Shown: positions 7,653-16,246 of the stretch, in pieces
Layout of the letters: the number at the start of each line of letters is the position of its first letter
How positions within the stretch are numbered: the stretch's first letter is position 1
Assembly: GCA_001913845.2 (NCBI GenBank)
Contig: MKGP02000099.1
Span: 1 to 40,245 of the forward strand
Reading direction: 5' to 3'
Length of the DNA: 40,245 nucleotides
Source: Limnothrix sp. CACIAM 69d
GTDB taxonomy: Bacteria > Cyanobacteriota > Cyanobacteriia > CACIAM-69d
The notes under the pieces: generated by a model
Databases searched by the model: none
Seen by the model: the letters and a program-made list of their open reading frames with translations, nothing else
Told to the model about the DNA's origin: nothing
Translations under genes and position numbers: made by a program

Positions 7653-8762
7653 TTATTCAGCAGTCTCCGGGGGCGATTCCGGGGAGGTTTCAACCTCGAT
7701 CGGCTCGGGATCCGCAGCCACCGAATCAAGGGAGTCGATCGCCCCAGTTGTCTCCGTTGGGGTCGTCGGTTCCTCGGTGGTCAAATCCAAGAACACATCT
7801 TCCAGGGTGGCTTGGCTGCGGCGCAATTCACATAGCCCCAAATCAGCGGCAATGATGGCGCGGGCAATTTCCTGGGCCGGTTCCGTATCTCGCTCGATCG
7901 CCACCTTCAGCCGCAATCGATCGGGTCGATCGCCTGGAGATCCTTGGGGCGTGACCGATCGCACTCCCGCCAACGTTTGTAGCCGCTCCACCAACTGCAA
8001 CGCTCGATCGAGCAATTGCGGCGGTTCTCCTTCCGTCAGAGTCACCAACGCCGACTCAGCACCATCGATTTCCAAATCGTAGGCCGCGCCGCCCACACGA
8101 CCCGCCATCAGGTTGTCGGGGGTGTCGGTGGCCACCACCCGCCCACCGTTCACGATCGCCACCCGGCTGCAAGTCATGCTCACTTCCGGCAGGATGTGGG
8201 TGGACAAAATCACCGTATGGTCACCCGCCAAACTTTTGATCAGGTTGCGGACTTCTGCAATTTGGCGCGGATCTAACCCCACCGTTGGCTCATCCAACAC
8301 GATCGCCGGGGGATCATGCACAATTGCCTGGGCAATCCCTACCCGCTGGCGATAGCCCTTCGACAATTTATTAATGATGGTTTTGCGGCGATCGCTCAAA
8401 CCACAGCGCTCGATCGACCAGCGTACCCGCTCCGCCCGATCGCCCGCCGAAACGCCCTTAATCCGCGCCACAAAGTTCAAAAATCCTTCCACCGTCATGT
8501 CCGGGTAGAGGGGCGGCGTTTCTGGCAAATAGCCAATCCGTTCGCGCACCGCCATCGAATCGTCATGCACATCAAATCCCGCCACCCGCGCCGTGCCACT
8601 GGTGGCCGGTAAATAGCCGGTCAAAATCCGCATTGTGGTGGTTTTGCCTGCACCGTTGGGGCCCAGAAACCCCAAAATCTCTCCCGGCTCCACAGAAAAC
8701 GTCACCTCGCGAATGGCCACGGTGCTGCCGTAGACCTTCCGCAACTGTTCCACTTCAATCAT
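7653..8762 (-). CDS. ABC transporter ATP-binding protein (GldA-like)
   Basis: The protein has 369 residues. Walker A is GPNGAGKT (34-41), the signature motif is LSKGYRQRV (133-141), Walker B is AIVLDEP (153-159) and the switch histidine is in STHILPE. The N-terminus MIEVEQLRKVYGS and the YLPETPPLYPDMTVEGFL Q-loop region match the GldA branch of ABC-2 ATPases. After the ATPase core there is a regulatory region with ACT-like spacing and an acidic Pro/Thr/Glu tail of about 45 residues (EEPTTPTETT to the end), longer than usual. It is the first gene of the set (ATPase, permease, GldG-like, DUF4340). All nucleotide-binding residues are present, so it should be active. Confidence 0.9.
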   Translation of the reverse strand: MIEVEQLRKVYGSTVAIREVTFSVEPGEILGFLGPNGAGKTTTMRILTGYLPATSGTARVAGFDVHDDSMAVRERIGYLPETPPLYPDMTVEGFLNFVARIKGVSAGDRAERVRWSIERCGLSDRRKTIINKLSKGYRQRVGIAQAIVHDPPAIVLDEPTVGLDPRQIAEVRNLIKSLAGDHTVILSTHILPEVSMTCSRVAIVNGGRVVATDTPDNLMAGRVGGAAYDLEIDGAESALVTLTEGEPPQLLDRALQLVERLQTLAGVRSVTPQGSPGDRPDRLRLKVAIERDTEPAQEIARAIIAADLGLCELRRSQATLEDVFLDLTTEEPTTPTETTGAIDSLDSVAADPEPIEVETSPESPPETAE

Positions 8763-9104
8763 GGCGAGCGATCTCGGTCAAAAATCTCAGTCGATCGGCC
8801 CCAAAGCCGAGACCACGCCCCATTATGCCGCACGGCTTCCCGAACGACATGACCCGATTGTCAACCGGCTCGATCGTTTCAATAGTGGTTAATGGTCAGG
8901 CCTATCCAATCGATCGATCAATTCATGGGTTGTCAGATTTAGTTTTAAGATTTGGTTTTAAGGTTTATTCTTAATAAGACTTGTCAATTCAAGGTGAATT
9001 TACCAACGAAGACAAGGGGCTTAAGCCCCTTGTCCCGATGGTTTTCAGTTCGATTTTTTGGTTATTGAATCACGGATTCTCTTTCAGACTTCCGGATCAA
9101 AGGC
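8763..9104. other. Intergenic region between desaturase and ABC operon
   Basis: No convincing reading frame. It is AT-rich near 8930-9000, with T/A tracts (TTTAGTTTTAAGATTTGGTTTTAAGG) that on the minus strand could hold the ABC-operon promoter. A TTGACA hexamer lies on that strand at 8982-8987, but a good -10 at standard spacing is not obvious. The 24-base palindrome at 9011-9034 lies in it. Confidence 0.6.
9011..9034. repeat. Perfect 24-base palindrome with AAGGGGCTTAAGCCCCTT core
   Basis: A perfect palindrome centred on CTTAAG; its 18-base core AAGGGGCTTAAGCCCCTT recurs exactly at 11901-11918. Here it lies about 70 bases past the desaturase stop and could act as a transcript 3' hairpin, but no T-run follows directly. 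Two identical cores in intergenic DNA point to a dispersed short repeat rather than a one-off terminator. Confidence 0.75.
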
Positions 9105-9956
9105 TTACGATTCCAGCAACTCCGGTGGTTGATGAATATTGCGAGCCAAGCCCAAAATAGACAGCACCCAAATTGCCCACCAGGTCATATCAATTTCCCA
9201 CCAACGCCAGCCACATTTCGCCACATGGGGGTAGGCGTGGTGATTGTTATGCCAACCTTCGCCATAGGTCAAAATGGCCGCCCACCAGAGATTGCGAGTG
9301 GTGTCTTCAGTCGCAAAGGGACGATAGCCTCCGTACAAATGGGTTACGGAATTGATGAACCAGGTGGAATGCCAAAGCAAAACGGCTCGCAAGAAAATGC
9401 CGTAAATCACGAAAGACCAACCACCCCAGAAATACAGCCCGATCGCGATCGGGAGTTGCAGCCACAGGAAGTTTTGATTTAACCACCGATAAACGGGGTC
9501 GCGGGCCAAATCTGGCGCGTAGCGTTGGTATTGATCGTATTCAAAAAACTCCGGCCGCGGATACAACATCCAGAGCATATGGCTCCACCAAAAGCCGCGC
9601 CGAGAGGAATAGGGATCCTTGTCTTCATCTTCAGTGAAAGCGTGGTGCAATCGGTGACCCGCAACCCAAAAAATTGGCCCCCCTTGCAGAGCCATGGAGC
9701 CAATGAGGGCAATCAGATACTCTAGGGGTTTGGGCACTTGGAAACTGCGATGGCTGAGGAGGCGGTGAAAGCCGAGACAGATGCCAATGCTGCCAAATAG
9801 CCAGTGCAACAGGAGACAAACTCCCAGTGCTGACCAAGAGAAAAACCAAGGAGCAGAGAGGGCAACAAGATGAAAGACAGCAAAGAAGCCCACGGCCCAC
9901 AGGTTTAATTGAACCGGCGGACGATCGGCTGATAGCTGTTTCCAAATAACGGTCAT
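9105..9956 (-). CDS. desC: Acyl-lipid/acyl-CoA desaturase, delta-9 type (DesC-like)
   Basis: An integral-membrane fatty acid desaturase of 283 residues that inserts the first (probably delta-9) double bond into membrane-lipid acyl chains using O2 and ferredoxin. The three histidine boxes are intact: HRLLSH (64-69), HRLHH (101-105) and HNNHH within GEGWHNNHHAYPH (236-240). Hydrophobic helices flank the boxes. The start is the ATG at 9956, 8 bases after GAGGAG; a GTG at 9962 is too close to that site. The gene lies downstream of psbA on the same strand, separated by a strong terminator, so it is probably transcribed separately. The desC symbol is by family resemblance; regiospecificity is inferred. 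Confidence 0.9.
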   Translation of the reverse strand: MTVIWKQLSADRPPVQLNLWAVGFFAVFHLVALSAPWFFSWSALGVCLLLHWLFGSIGICLGFHRLLSHRSFQVPKPLEYLIALIGSMALQGGPIFWVAGHRLHHAFTEDEDKDPYSSRRGFWWSHMLWMLYPRPEFFEYDQYQRYAPDLARDPVYRWLNQNFLWLQLPIAIGLYFWGGWSFVIYGIFLRAVLLWHSTWFINSVTHLYGGYRPFATEDTTRNLWWAAILTYGEGWHNNHHAYPHVAKCGWRWWEIDMTWWAIWVLSILGLARNIHQPPELLES

Positions 9957-10019
9957 GAACACAACTCCTCAAGAGCCACAAATAAACCGGTGATTTCGGC
10001 TGAGGTGGTTTGGTCAAAC

Positions 10020-10053
10020 AAAAAGGGGGAGATGCGATCGCGCAGTCTCCCCC
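10020..10053 (-). terminator. Rho-independent terminator of psbA
   Basis: Read on the minus strand, GGGGGAGA (10053-10046) pairs perfectly with TCTCCCCC (10032-10025) around a 13-base loop and is followed by TTTTTG. This is a textbook intrinsic terminator about 140 bases after the psbA stop. The loop contains a HIP1 octamer, GCGATCGC. Confidence 0.85.
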
Positions 10054-10192
10054 ATTCGTTGAGTGCTGAGAATGACGAATCTGAGAAGTTACTCTGTTGC
10101 GCTTCTGCTGGGTAATGAATTCATGCCAACCATGACATTAATTCGCCATTTTCATCAGCCTCAAGACCAATTTCAACACCACCAACTTTCAG

Positions 10193-11320
10193 TTAGCCTG
10201 CAATTGCGGGAGCTGTCAGGCTAGCGGGTTGAAAGTCCGCTTGAAAGTCCGATTGCAAGGCCGCAACGGGTTGAAAGTCCGCCGAACTTGCCAAATCCAA
10301 AGGAAACTGGTGCGCATTCCGTTCATGCATCACTTCGATGCCCAAGTTGGCTCGATTCAGCACATCAGCCCAGGTGTTAATCGGGTGTCCTTGGCTATCC
10401 AAAATGGAGTTATTGAAGTTAAATCCATTCAGGTTAAAAGACATGGTGGAAACGCCCAAGGCGGCGAACCAAATGCCAATTACAGGCCAAGCGGCTAGGA
10501 AGAAGTGCAACGAACGGGAATTGTTGAAGCTGGCGTATTGAAAAATCAACCGGCCAAAGTAACCGTGGGCAGCCACAATGTTGTAGGTTTCCGTTTCTTG
10601 GCCGAACTTGTAGCCATGATTAGGCGATTCGTTCATGTTGGTTTCCCGCACCAAGGAAGAGGTCACCAACGAGCCATGCATGGCGGAAAACAGTGCGCCC
10701 CCAAAAACACCGGCCACGCCCAACATGTGGAAGGGGTGCATCAGGATGTTGTGCTCCGGCGAGAACACAATCATGAAGTTGAAAGTGCCGGAAATGCCGA
10801 GCATCATGCCATCGGAAAAGCTACCTTGCCCGATCGGGTAGATCAACAAAACAGCGGTGGCAGCAGCGACGGGAGCCGAGAAGGCCACGGGAATCCAAGG
10901 ACGCATTCCCAATCGGTAGCTCAGTTCCCATTGGCGACCCAGGTAGCTGTAAATCGCAATCAGGAAGTGGAAAACGATCAGCTCGTAGGGGCCACCGTTG
11001 TAGAGCCATTCATCCAGTGAGGCGGCTTCCCAAATGGGGTAAAAGTGCAACCCGATCGCGGCGGATGGGGGAATAACGGTGGCGGAAATCAGATTGTTGC
11101 CATAGAGCAGGGAACCGGCAACGGGTTCGCGGATGCCGTCAATGTCTACGGGCGGCGCGGCAATGAATGCCAGGATAAAGACGATCGCGGCCGTCAGCAT
11201 GGTGGGAATCATCAACACACCAAACCAGCCCACATACAGGCGATTTTCGGTGCTGGTGATCCAGTTACAGAACCGATCCCAGCGACTAGGCGCGGGGGTC
11301 GATCGCAAAGAAATGGTCAT
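10193..11320 (-). CDS. psbA: Photosystem II D1 protein, D1-prime (low-oxygen) variant
   Basis: The D1 reaction-centre subunit, 375 residues, in register with standard D1 numbering. Tyr161 (TyrZ), Asp170, Glu189, His190, Ser264, His332, Glu333, His337, Asp342 and the Ala344 cleavage site are all present, so it should assemble a Mn4Ca cluster after CtpA processing. It carries Ala80, Pro144, Leu158 and Ala286 in place of the usual Gly, Cys, Phe and Thr. The 80/158/286 set defines D1-prime forms, which are induced under microaerobic conditions in other cyanobacteria. Residue 130 is Gln, and 187-188 are Ser-Pro instead of Gln-Ala. The region after Ala344 is 31 residues, about twice the usual 16, through repeats of an SDFQ/ADFQP unit. 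GAGG precedes the ATG by 9 bases. It is probably not the main psbA copy of this genome. Confidence 0.97.
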   Translation of the reverse strand: MTISLRSTPAPSRWDRFCNWITSTENRLYVGWFGVLMIPTMLTAAIVFILAFIAAPPVDIDGIREPVAGSLLYGNNLISATVIPPSAAIGLHFYPIWEAASLDEWLYNGGPYELIVFHFLIAIYSYLGRQWELSYRLGMRPWIPVAFSAPVAAATAVLLIYPIGQGSFSDGMMLGISGTFNFMIVFSPEHNILMHPFHMLGVAGVFGGALFSAMHGSLVTSSLVRETNMNESPNHGYKFGQETETYNIVAAHGYFGRLIFQYASFNNSRSLHFFLAAWPVIGIWFAALGVSTMSFNLNGFNFNNSILDSQGHPINTWADVLNRANLGIEVMHERNAHQFPLDLASSADFQPVAALQSDFQADFQPASLTAPAIAG

Positions 11321-12027
11321 GGGGTAATACCTCTGTCAAACCTTGGTCAAGGTTGGTATTCTGGGGACTCAGAAAGCCCACCAGACTTGGGGTTATGGCC
11401 ACTGGAGGCCGGGTAAGCAGGAATTAAATGGGGGCACAGGGGCGATCGAACAAGTCGAAAGCGATTCCCTATGCCCCTATGGGACTAGCACTCCAGTGAC
11501 GGGCAATGCCTTAGATTCAGAGAGCTAATGCGTTGAGCAACCCGCAAGCGATCGCCCAGTCAGCCTTCAGCCTTTGATTCTGGGCATTGCCCATTGAGAT
11601 GGGACGCTCAATCTCCCAGGAATTGAGTGACCCCAGCCCGAACCTGTATTCGTTTTATAACTATAAAGCGATTGAAGAATCAAGCATCATCCAATCAATT
11701 AATGAAACAAATCTTGATTAATCAGAATTATTAATTTATGAATCAGCCCATTCCGGGGCGATCGGCCAGTCGATCGCAACCCTAATTCCACCCTGAGTGA
11801 ATCGAGGCAGGGGCTGAGTGATTGCCGTCAAGTCGCCCACAATCCTGATTCCACCGTTGGCGGATCGGGGGGGCAAGGGCGTTGGCGGATCGGGGGGGGC
11901 AAGGGGCTTAAGCCCCTTATCTAGGGCAGTTAGGGCATGAAAAATCAACCGTTCCCGCTTGATTCCAGACAATGACGACCAGTTCTCGACACCCCAGTTC
12001 TCTAAACCTTGATATCGTTGAGTTCTT
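11321..12027. other. psbA-cbiT divergent intergenic region
   Basis: No gene is evident. It should contain the divergent promoters of psbA (minus) and cbiT (plus). On the minus strand TTGATT (11683-11678) and TTATAA (11660-11655) are separated by 17 bases and form a possible promoter. It would leave a leader of more than 300 bases, so it is uncertain. AT-rich DNA at 11640-11750 and a repeat cluster at 11856-11918 are the other visible structures. Confidence 0.5.
11856..11918. repeat. Tandem GTTGGCGGATCGGGG duplication plus AAGGGGCTTAAGCCCCTT palindrome
   Basis: Positions 11856-11880 and 11881-11907 are near-identical direct repeats (GTTGGCGGATCG followed by a G-run, CAAGGG and C) differing only in G-run length. 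The second copy runs straight into the 18-base palindrome at 11901-11918 that also occurs at 9011-9034. The pattern suggests slippage at the edge of a palindromic dispersed repeat, upstream of cbiT. Confidence 0.75.
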
Positions 12028-12633
12028 ATGACCACACCCCTTTGGCCCTACGTCACACCTGGTATTCCCGACGACTTGTTTGAGCGGTTGCCGGGCATTC
12101 CGATGACCAAGCGCGAAACCCGGCTGGCGATTTTGTCCATGTTGCGGTTGTCGGCTAATTCCGTGCTGTGGGATATCGGCGCAGGAACGGGGACGATTTC
12201 GGTGGAAGCGGCTTTGATGATCCCGCAAGGGCGAGTGGTGGCGATCGAGCGAGATTCCGACGTGGTGCAACTGATTCGCACCAACTGCGATCGCTTTGGG
12301 GTCAAGAATGTGCGGGTGGTGGAAGGCAGTGCGCCGGACTGTTTTGGCCTGCTGAAGCAACCGCCCGATCGAGTCTGCATCGGTGGTGGGCGACCCCTAA
12401 AGGACTTGTTGGAAACGGCGTGGGAGCGGCTGCCCTTGGGGGGGCGCGTGGTGGCCCTGTCCACTAGCCTGGAGGGCCTATACGCCCTTTCGGAAGCCCT
12501 GGCGGAGGTGCAAGCGCTGAACATTGAGGTGGTGCAAGCGGCGGGCAATCGCCTGGAGCGGCGGGCCAACAGCCAGGTTTTGGCGGCGATCGATCCGCTG
12601 TTCATTCTCTGTGGCGAGAAGGGCGAAGGTTAG
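12028..12633 (+). CDS. cbiT: Cobalt-precorrin-6B C15-methyltransferase (decarboxylating), CbiT
   Basis: The protein has 201 residues, the usual length of stand-alone CbiT, which methylates C15 and decarboxylates the C12 acetate of cobalt-precorrin in corrin (vitamin B12) synthesis. PGIPMTKRETRLAILSMLRL is the family N-terminal signature. VLWDIGAGTGTISVEAA (about 46-62) is the SAM-binding motif I, VVAIERD (about 70-76) supplies the ribose-binding acid, and RVCIGGG (about 115) is the CbiT-type motif IV. In many bacteria the C5 and C15 steps are fused or CbiE lies adjacent; no cbiE is next to it here. A cobT-like gene lies about 14 kb downstream, so cobalamin functions are scattered through this region. 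Confidence 0.9.
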   Translation: MTTPLWPYVTPGIPDDLFERLPGIPMTKRETRLAILSMLRLSANSVLWDIGAGTGTISVEAALMIPQGRVVAIERDSDVVQLIRTNCDRFGVKNVRVVEGSAPDCFGLLKQPPDRVCIGGGRPLKDLLETAWERLPLGGRVVALSTSLEGLYALSEALAEVQALNIEVVQAAGNRLERRANSQVLAAIDPLFILCGEKGEG

Positions 12634-12756
12634 GGGGATAGGCGGAGATTTTTGGGCAATCTATGCCGGCCCCGTCAGCAATGGCTCGTATTGCGCTATA
12701 TCCTTGGGCCTTTCCGCCCCTGCGGTGAACATGCGATCGAACGGGCAGCAAACACC

Positions 12757-14562
12757 ATGACACGATCCCCAGCGCCCCTATCCGGCGTTTTGGCCAAATC
12801 CCAAGCATTAGCCAAGCCAGTCAACCAACGATTAACTCAGTTATTCACGAAGCCATTCACCAATCCATTCCACAAGCCATTCACCAAGCCGTTAGGGTTG
12901 TGCAGGCGATTACCGGGCACATTACTCTCGGGCACATTACTCTCGGGCGCGATCGTGGCGGGGCCCCTGGCGCTGGGGGCGATTGCAGCCCCCACCGATG
13001 GCGGCGATCATTGGTCGCGAAGCTGTTTGGCGGCCTTGGCTGAGCGGCAATGGTTACCCCTGAACAGCGCCGGGCAATTTCAGCCCGATGAGCCAGCCAC
13101 CCCGGAAGATTTGGCGCGGCTGCTGAATCAGGCTGTCCCAGAAGGCCCCCCGATCGCCCGCACCGGCAAGGACAACGAACCCCTACGCCGCGATCGGGCC
13201 ATTGCCATCATCATGACCCGCTTGGGCTGGACGGATAACGCGGCCGACCCTCGGGCTGGAACCCTGTTGCGCCAAACCTTTGAAGATGGTGAACGGGTGG
13301 AATTTCCAGTGCGATCGGCCGTGGCCGCCGCCGTTCGGGCTGGCAAGGTGGTGAGCTATCCCAACCCCCGCCGCTTGGAACCGGAGCGATCGGTCACCCG
13401 AGGAGAGGCCGCCGCTTTCCTCTGCCAGGCCCTGAATGATCGGTTGGAAACCCCCGCCACCGATGCCTTCACGCCCTTCGTGGCCCGGCCGCCGGAAACG
13501 CGCGGCGCTTGGTTAACCAACATCGACAGCGATATTTTGTTCGATCGCGATCGCCTGCGCCAGGCCCTCGAAAACCTGAAGGCCGCCAACTTCAACACCG
13601 TTTACATCACCGTTTGGAACGGTGGCTACACCCTCTACCCCAGCGAAGTGGCTGAACGGGCCAGCGGCCAACGCATTGACCCCCACCCCGGCCTGCAAGG
13701 GCGAGACATCCTCGCCGAGGCGATCGCCGAAGGTCGTCGTTTGGGTTTGGCCGTTGTGCCCTGGCTGGAATTTGGGTTAATGGCTCCGGCCAACTCTGAG
13801 TTAGCTCGGCGGAACCCCGGTTGGCTGGCCCAGCGCCGTGACGGTTCCAACCGGTTTCAGTACGGACGCGATACGCGGGTTTGGCTAAATCCTGGCCATC
13901 CAGATGTACAGAAATTTATGACCGATTTGGTGGATGAGCTGGCTGCTCGCTACCCGGTGGACGGCATTCAATTTGATGATCACTTCGCCTATCCGGTGGA
14001 GTTGGGCTATGACCCCACTACCTTGGCCCAGTATGCCCTGGAGCGAGACGGCCAAACCCCGCCGGATTTAGCCACCGATCCAGACTGGATGCGCTGGCGA
14101 TCGGGGCGGCTAACGCAACTGATGGGGCAAATTCAGCAAACCCTCAAGGCCAAGCGATCGACTGCGATCATGTCCCTTTCACCCAATCCCCAACCCTTTG
14201 CCTACAGCACTTCCTTGCAATCTTGGTCAGACTGGGTGGGGCGTGGCTGGATTGATGAACTGATTGTGCAAATTTACCGGGAAGATCCGGCCCTCTTTGA
14301 GGCCGAACTGCTCGATCGGGATTTACAAATTGCCAGTTACAAAATTCCCGTCAGCGTCGGCATTCTCACGGGGCTGAAGGTCAAGCCCATGCCGATCGAT
14401 CGCGTGGCCACCCAAGTGCAACTGGTGCGCCAAAAGCAACTGGCCGGCGTGTCCTTCTTTTTCTATGAAAGCCTCTGGAATTTGACCTCTGAGAACCGAG
14501 AGCGCCGCCAACAAACCATCCGCCGACTCTTTTTCAATCCCGCCTTCCGTTCCAATCGCTAG
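12757..14562 (+). CDS. Exported SLH-domain protein with glycosyl-hydrolase-like GHL10 (DUF187) domain
   Basis: The protein has 601 residues. A signal-like hydrophobic region (GTLLSGTLLSGAIVAGPLALGAIAAP, about 54-79) is preceded by a Lys/Pro repeat (TKPFTNPFHKPFTKP). Residues about 85-125 and 185-225 resemble SLH modules (WSRSCLAALAERQWLP; VTRGEAAAFLCQAL), which bind cell-wall polymers. From RGAWLTNIDSDILFD (249 onward) the sequence is GHL10/COG1649, a TIM-barrel family related to glycoside hydrolases, with YPVDGIQFDDHFAYP as the predicted active-site strand. It probably acts on an envelope polysaccharide or peptidoglycan at the cell surface. The ATG at 12757 is chosen because it places the signal region sensibly; the frame is open from 12652 and no clear ribosome site distinguishes starts. 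Confidence 0.85.
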   Translation: MTRSPAPLSGVLAKSQALAKPVNQRLTQLFTKPFTNPFHKPFTKPLGLCRRLPGTLLSGTLLSGAIVAGPLALGAIAAPTDGGDHWSRSCLAALAERQWLPLNSAGQFQPDEPATPEDLARLLNQAVPEGPPIARTGKDNEPLRRDRAIAIIMTRLGWTDNAADPRAGTLLRQTFEDGERVEFPVRSAVAAAVRAGKVVSYPNPRRLEPERSVTRGEAAAFLCQALNDRLETPATDAFTPFVARPPETRGAWLTNIDSDILFDRDRLRQALENLKAANFNTVYITVWNGGYTLYPSEVAERASGQRIDPHPGLQGRDILAEAIAEGRRLGLAVVPWLEFGLMAPANSELARRNPGWLAQRRDGSNRFQYGRDTRVWLNPGHPDVQKFMTDLVDELAARYPVDGIQFDDHFAYPVELGYDPTTLAQYALERDGQTPPDLATDPDWMRWRSGRLTQLMGQIQQTLKAKRSTAIMSLSPNPQPFAYSTSLQSWSDWVGRGWIDELIVQIYREDPALFEAELLDRDLQIASYKIPVSVGILTGLKVKPMPIDRVATQVQLVRQKQLAGVSFFFYESLWNLTSENRERRQQTIRRLFFNPAFRSNR

Positions 14563-15637
14563 TCATCGCCCACGGGCGGCCGATCAATGGGCTGCATCAG
14601 CCCCTTCAGCAACCAGCCCCATTGCATCCTGTGGGGATTGGTTGCTGCCAAAATCCGTCTCCACCCCTCCGAAAACCTGACTTCTCCCTTTAGCAAAAGT
14701 GATGAATGAGCGAACTGATTCTGGCGATCTTATTTAAAGATTGCTTGAAGATTGGAGAGATAGATTGAGTTTTTATGGATTTCGCCAAATAATGGATAAA
14801 TCGTAATTTAGCGACAACCCTAGAATCAACTCAAGATGGGTTGTATGGGTGCTGTAAGGATAGTGCACGGCACAGTTCAAGAAAGTCCGTCAGGAAGCTG
14901 TGACCATACCCATTTGTCAACATTTGGGATCCAAATCAAGCTGAAGTTTGGATGGTATTTCCTCTAAATTCAACTTTGTCCTTGTTGCTTCATGATCGCA
15001 ACAGAGCCTGAATTGATCAAATTCAGGTTAAATTCCATCCTTAGCCGCTTGTTGCGACCTTCTTTTTGAGCGCCTAATTGAAGGCTGGATTGAGGCGATC
15101 GCTCTTCTTTTTCATAGATCTTCGATCTCCAAGATCTCCATGTGTCAATCAATACCCGATCGCCTCAGATCAGATCCTGATTTGATTCTGGGCTAGTCAG
15201 GATATGATCGAGTGCAAGCTCTGCTCTTTTCCTCAGAAGGCGATTAAAAAACCCCTTAGAAACCACCGGACTGTTGGTTCTAAGCGGAGATAAATGAGTT
15301 CTAGGAGATTGCCAATGTGGCATTGGGGCAATGAAATTTCATGGGATTGACATTGACAGGGACATGATTGCTAGGTGGGCAAAATTTAGTTAGCCTTCCC
15401 GCAATTTTCCCTATCGATTGTTATCAATCATGGTGTTGAGTGTTGATTGATCGCTAGGTGGCCAGACACCCCATCCCCAAGAGACCCCAACAAGGGACTC
15501 AAAAAGCACCCAAGAAAGCACCCGAGACTGAGGAGGTTAATCAACAGTCAGCACAGGTGTGAAGATGGTTAGCATCAAGGCAGTTCGCTGCTGTTGATGG
15601 GTGGTTGGTGTTCCTAAAGATTGTGGCCCCGTTGCTC
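14563..15637. other. Long gene-free interval of about 1 kb
   Basis: No reading frame here has coding character, and no tRNA or other RNA gene was recognised. After the hairpin at 14607-14647 the DNA is AT-rich and repetitive in words such as ATTGA and CAATG. CTTAGAAACC (about 15256) and GGTTCTAAG (about 15275) can pair with one bulge, and a GGTTAATCAACAG word occurs near 15535 that recurs elsewhere in the window. It may hold a small RNA or long leader for the acetyltransferase gene; nothing decisive was seen. Confidence 0.5.
14607..14647 (+). terminator. Strong hairpin after the SLH-GHL10 gene
   Basis: CAGCAACCA (14607-14615) pairs with TGGTTGCTG (14639-14647), and CCCCA (14617-14621) with TGGGG (14632-14636), giving an interrupted stem of 14 pairs 45 bases after the stop codon. 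It is not followed by a T-run, so it could be a processing or stabilising 3' structure rather than a classical terminator. Confidence 0.55.
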
Positions 15638-16237
15638 ATGCTGATTCCCCAAAACCTGGTTCGATCGAGTTACCCACGCGCTGACCTGCCTTTGCAAATC
15701 CGACCGGCGGAGTTTCGAGACTTAGCCGAGTTAGCCGATTTGTTGGCGGACAGCTTTCACCGACGACAAGGCTGGTGGCGTTGGCTGTTTCCCCTATTAC
15801 GGGCTGGCATCTACGAAGATTTGCGAACGCGACTGCAATCCCAGCGCGATCGCTGTCTGTGTTTGGTGGCTCTCACGGCTCCCACAGCGGCGACGGGTCG
15901 GGTTCAGCATCCTGAGCTGATCGGCACGATCGAGATTGCAGCACGCTCCAATCTGCCTTGGCGATTGAACCAACATCACTATCCCTACATTTCCAATCTG
16001 GCGGTACGCACCGACTATCGTCGGCGGGGAGTTGCACTCCAACTCCTGTCTGCTTGCGAAGAAGTGGCACGTCACTGGGATAGTTCCGCCCTGTATCTTC
16101 ATGTCCTGGCCGATAATTGTGCGGCGAGGCAGTTATACGATCGAGCTGGCTTTGTCCCCAGCGGGCGATCGGGCGGTGGTTCTCGACCCAGTTGGCAACG
16201 TTCCACACGTCTGTTGTTGCAAAAGCCATTGGGGTAA
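15638..16237 (+). CDS. GNAT family N-acetyltransferase
   Basis: The protein has 199 residues from the ATG at 15638; a TTG at 15605 would add 11. LQIRPAEFRDLAELADLLADSF is the N-terminal GNAT strand-helix. YPYISNLAVRTDYRRRGVALQLLSACEEVAR (about 115-145) contains the acetyl-CoA pyrophosphate loop RRRGVA, and ALYLHVLADNCAARQLYDRAGF is the conserved C-terminal strand and helix. The acceptor cannot be predicted; similar proteins act on small amines, antibiotics or ribosomal-protein N-termini. The next gene starts 10 bases downstream, suggesting co-transcription with the unknown gene and possibly recF. Confidence 0.87.
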   Translation: MLIPQNLVRSSYPRADLPLQIRPAEFRDLAELADLLADSFHRRQGWWRWLFPLLRAGIYEDLRTRLQSQRDRCLCLVALTAPTAATGRVQHPELIGTIEIAARSNLPWRLNQHHYPYISNLAVRTDYRRRGVALQLLSACEEVARHWDSSALYLHVLADNCAARQLYDRAGFVPSGRSGGGSRPSWQRSTRLLLQKPLG

Positions 16238-16246
16238 GCTACGACC

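Noticed and set aside
11334-11339. TTGACA hexamer just upstream of the psbA start
   Set aside because: It lies only about 14 bases from the ATG, leaving no room for a -10 element and leader.
11380-11440. GCCACTGG followed by GGCCGGGTAAGC resembling part of a cobalamin riboswitch
   Set aside because: The B12 box and the upstream GGGAA/GGTG elements are absent, and it is about 600 bases from cbiT.
11736-12035. 99-residue open frame antisense to the cbiT promoter region
   Set aside because: It runs through the tandem G-rich repeat and palindrome; no coding character.
14970-15152. 60-residue open frame in the gene-free interval
   Set aside because: No plausible ribosome site, low-complexity content and no recognisable similarity.
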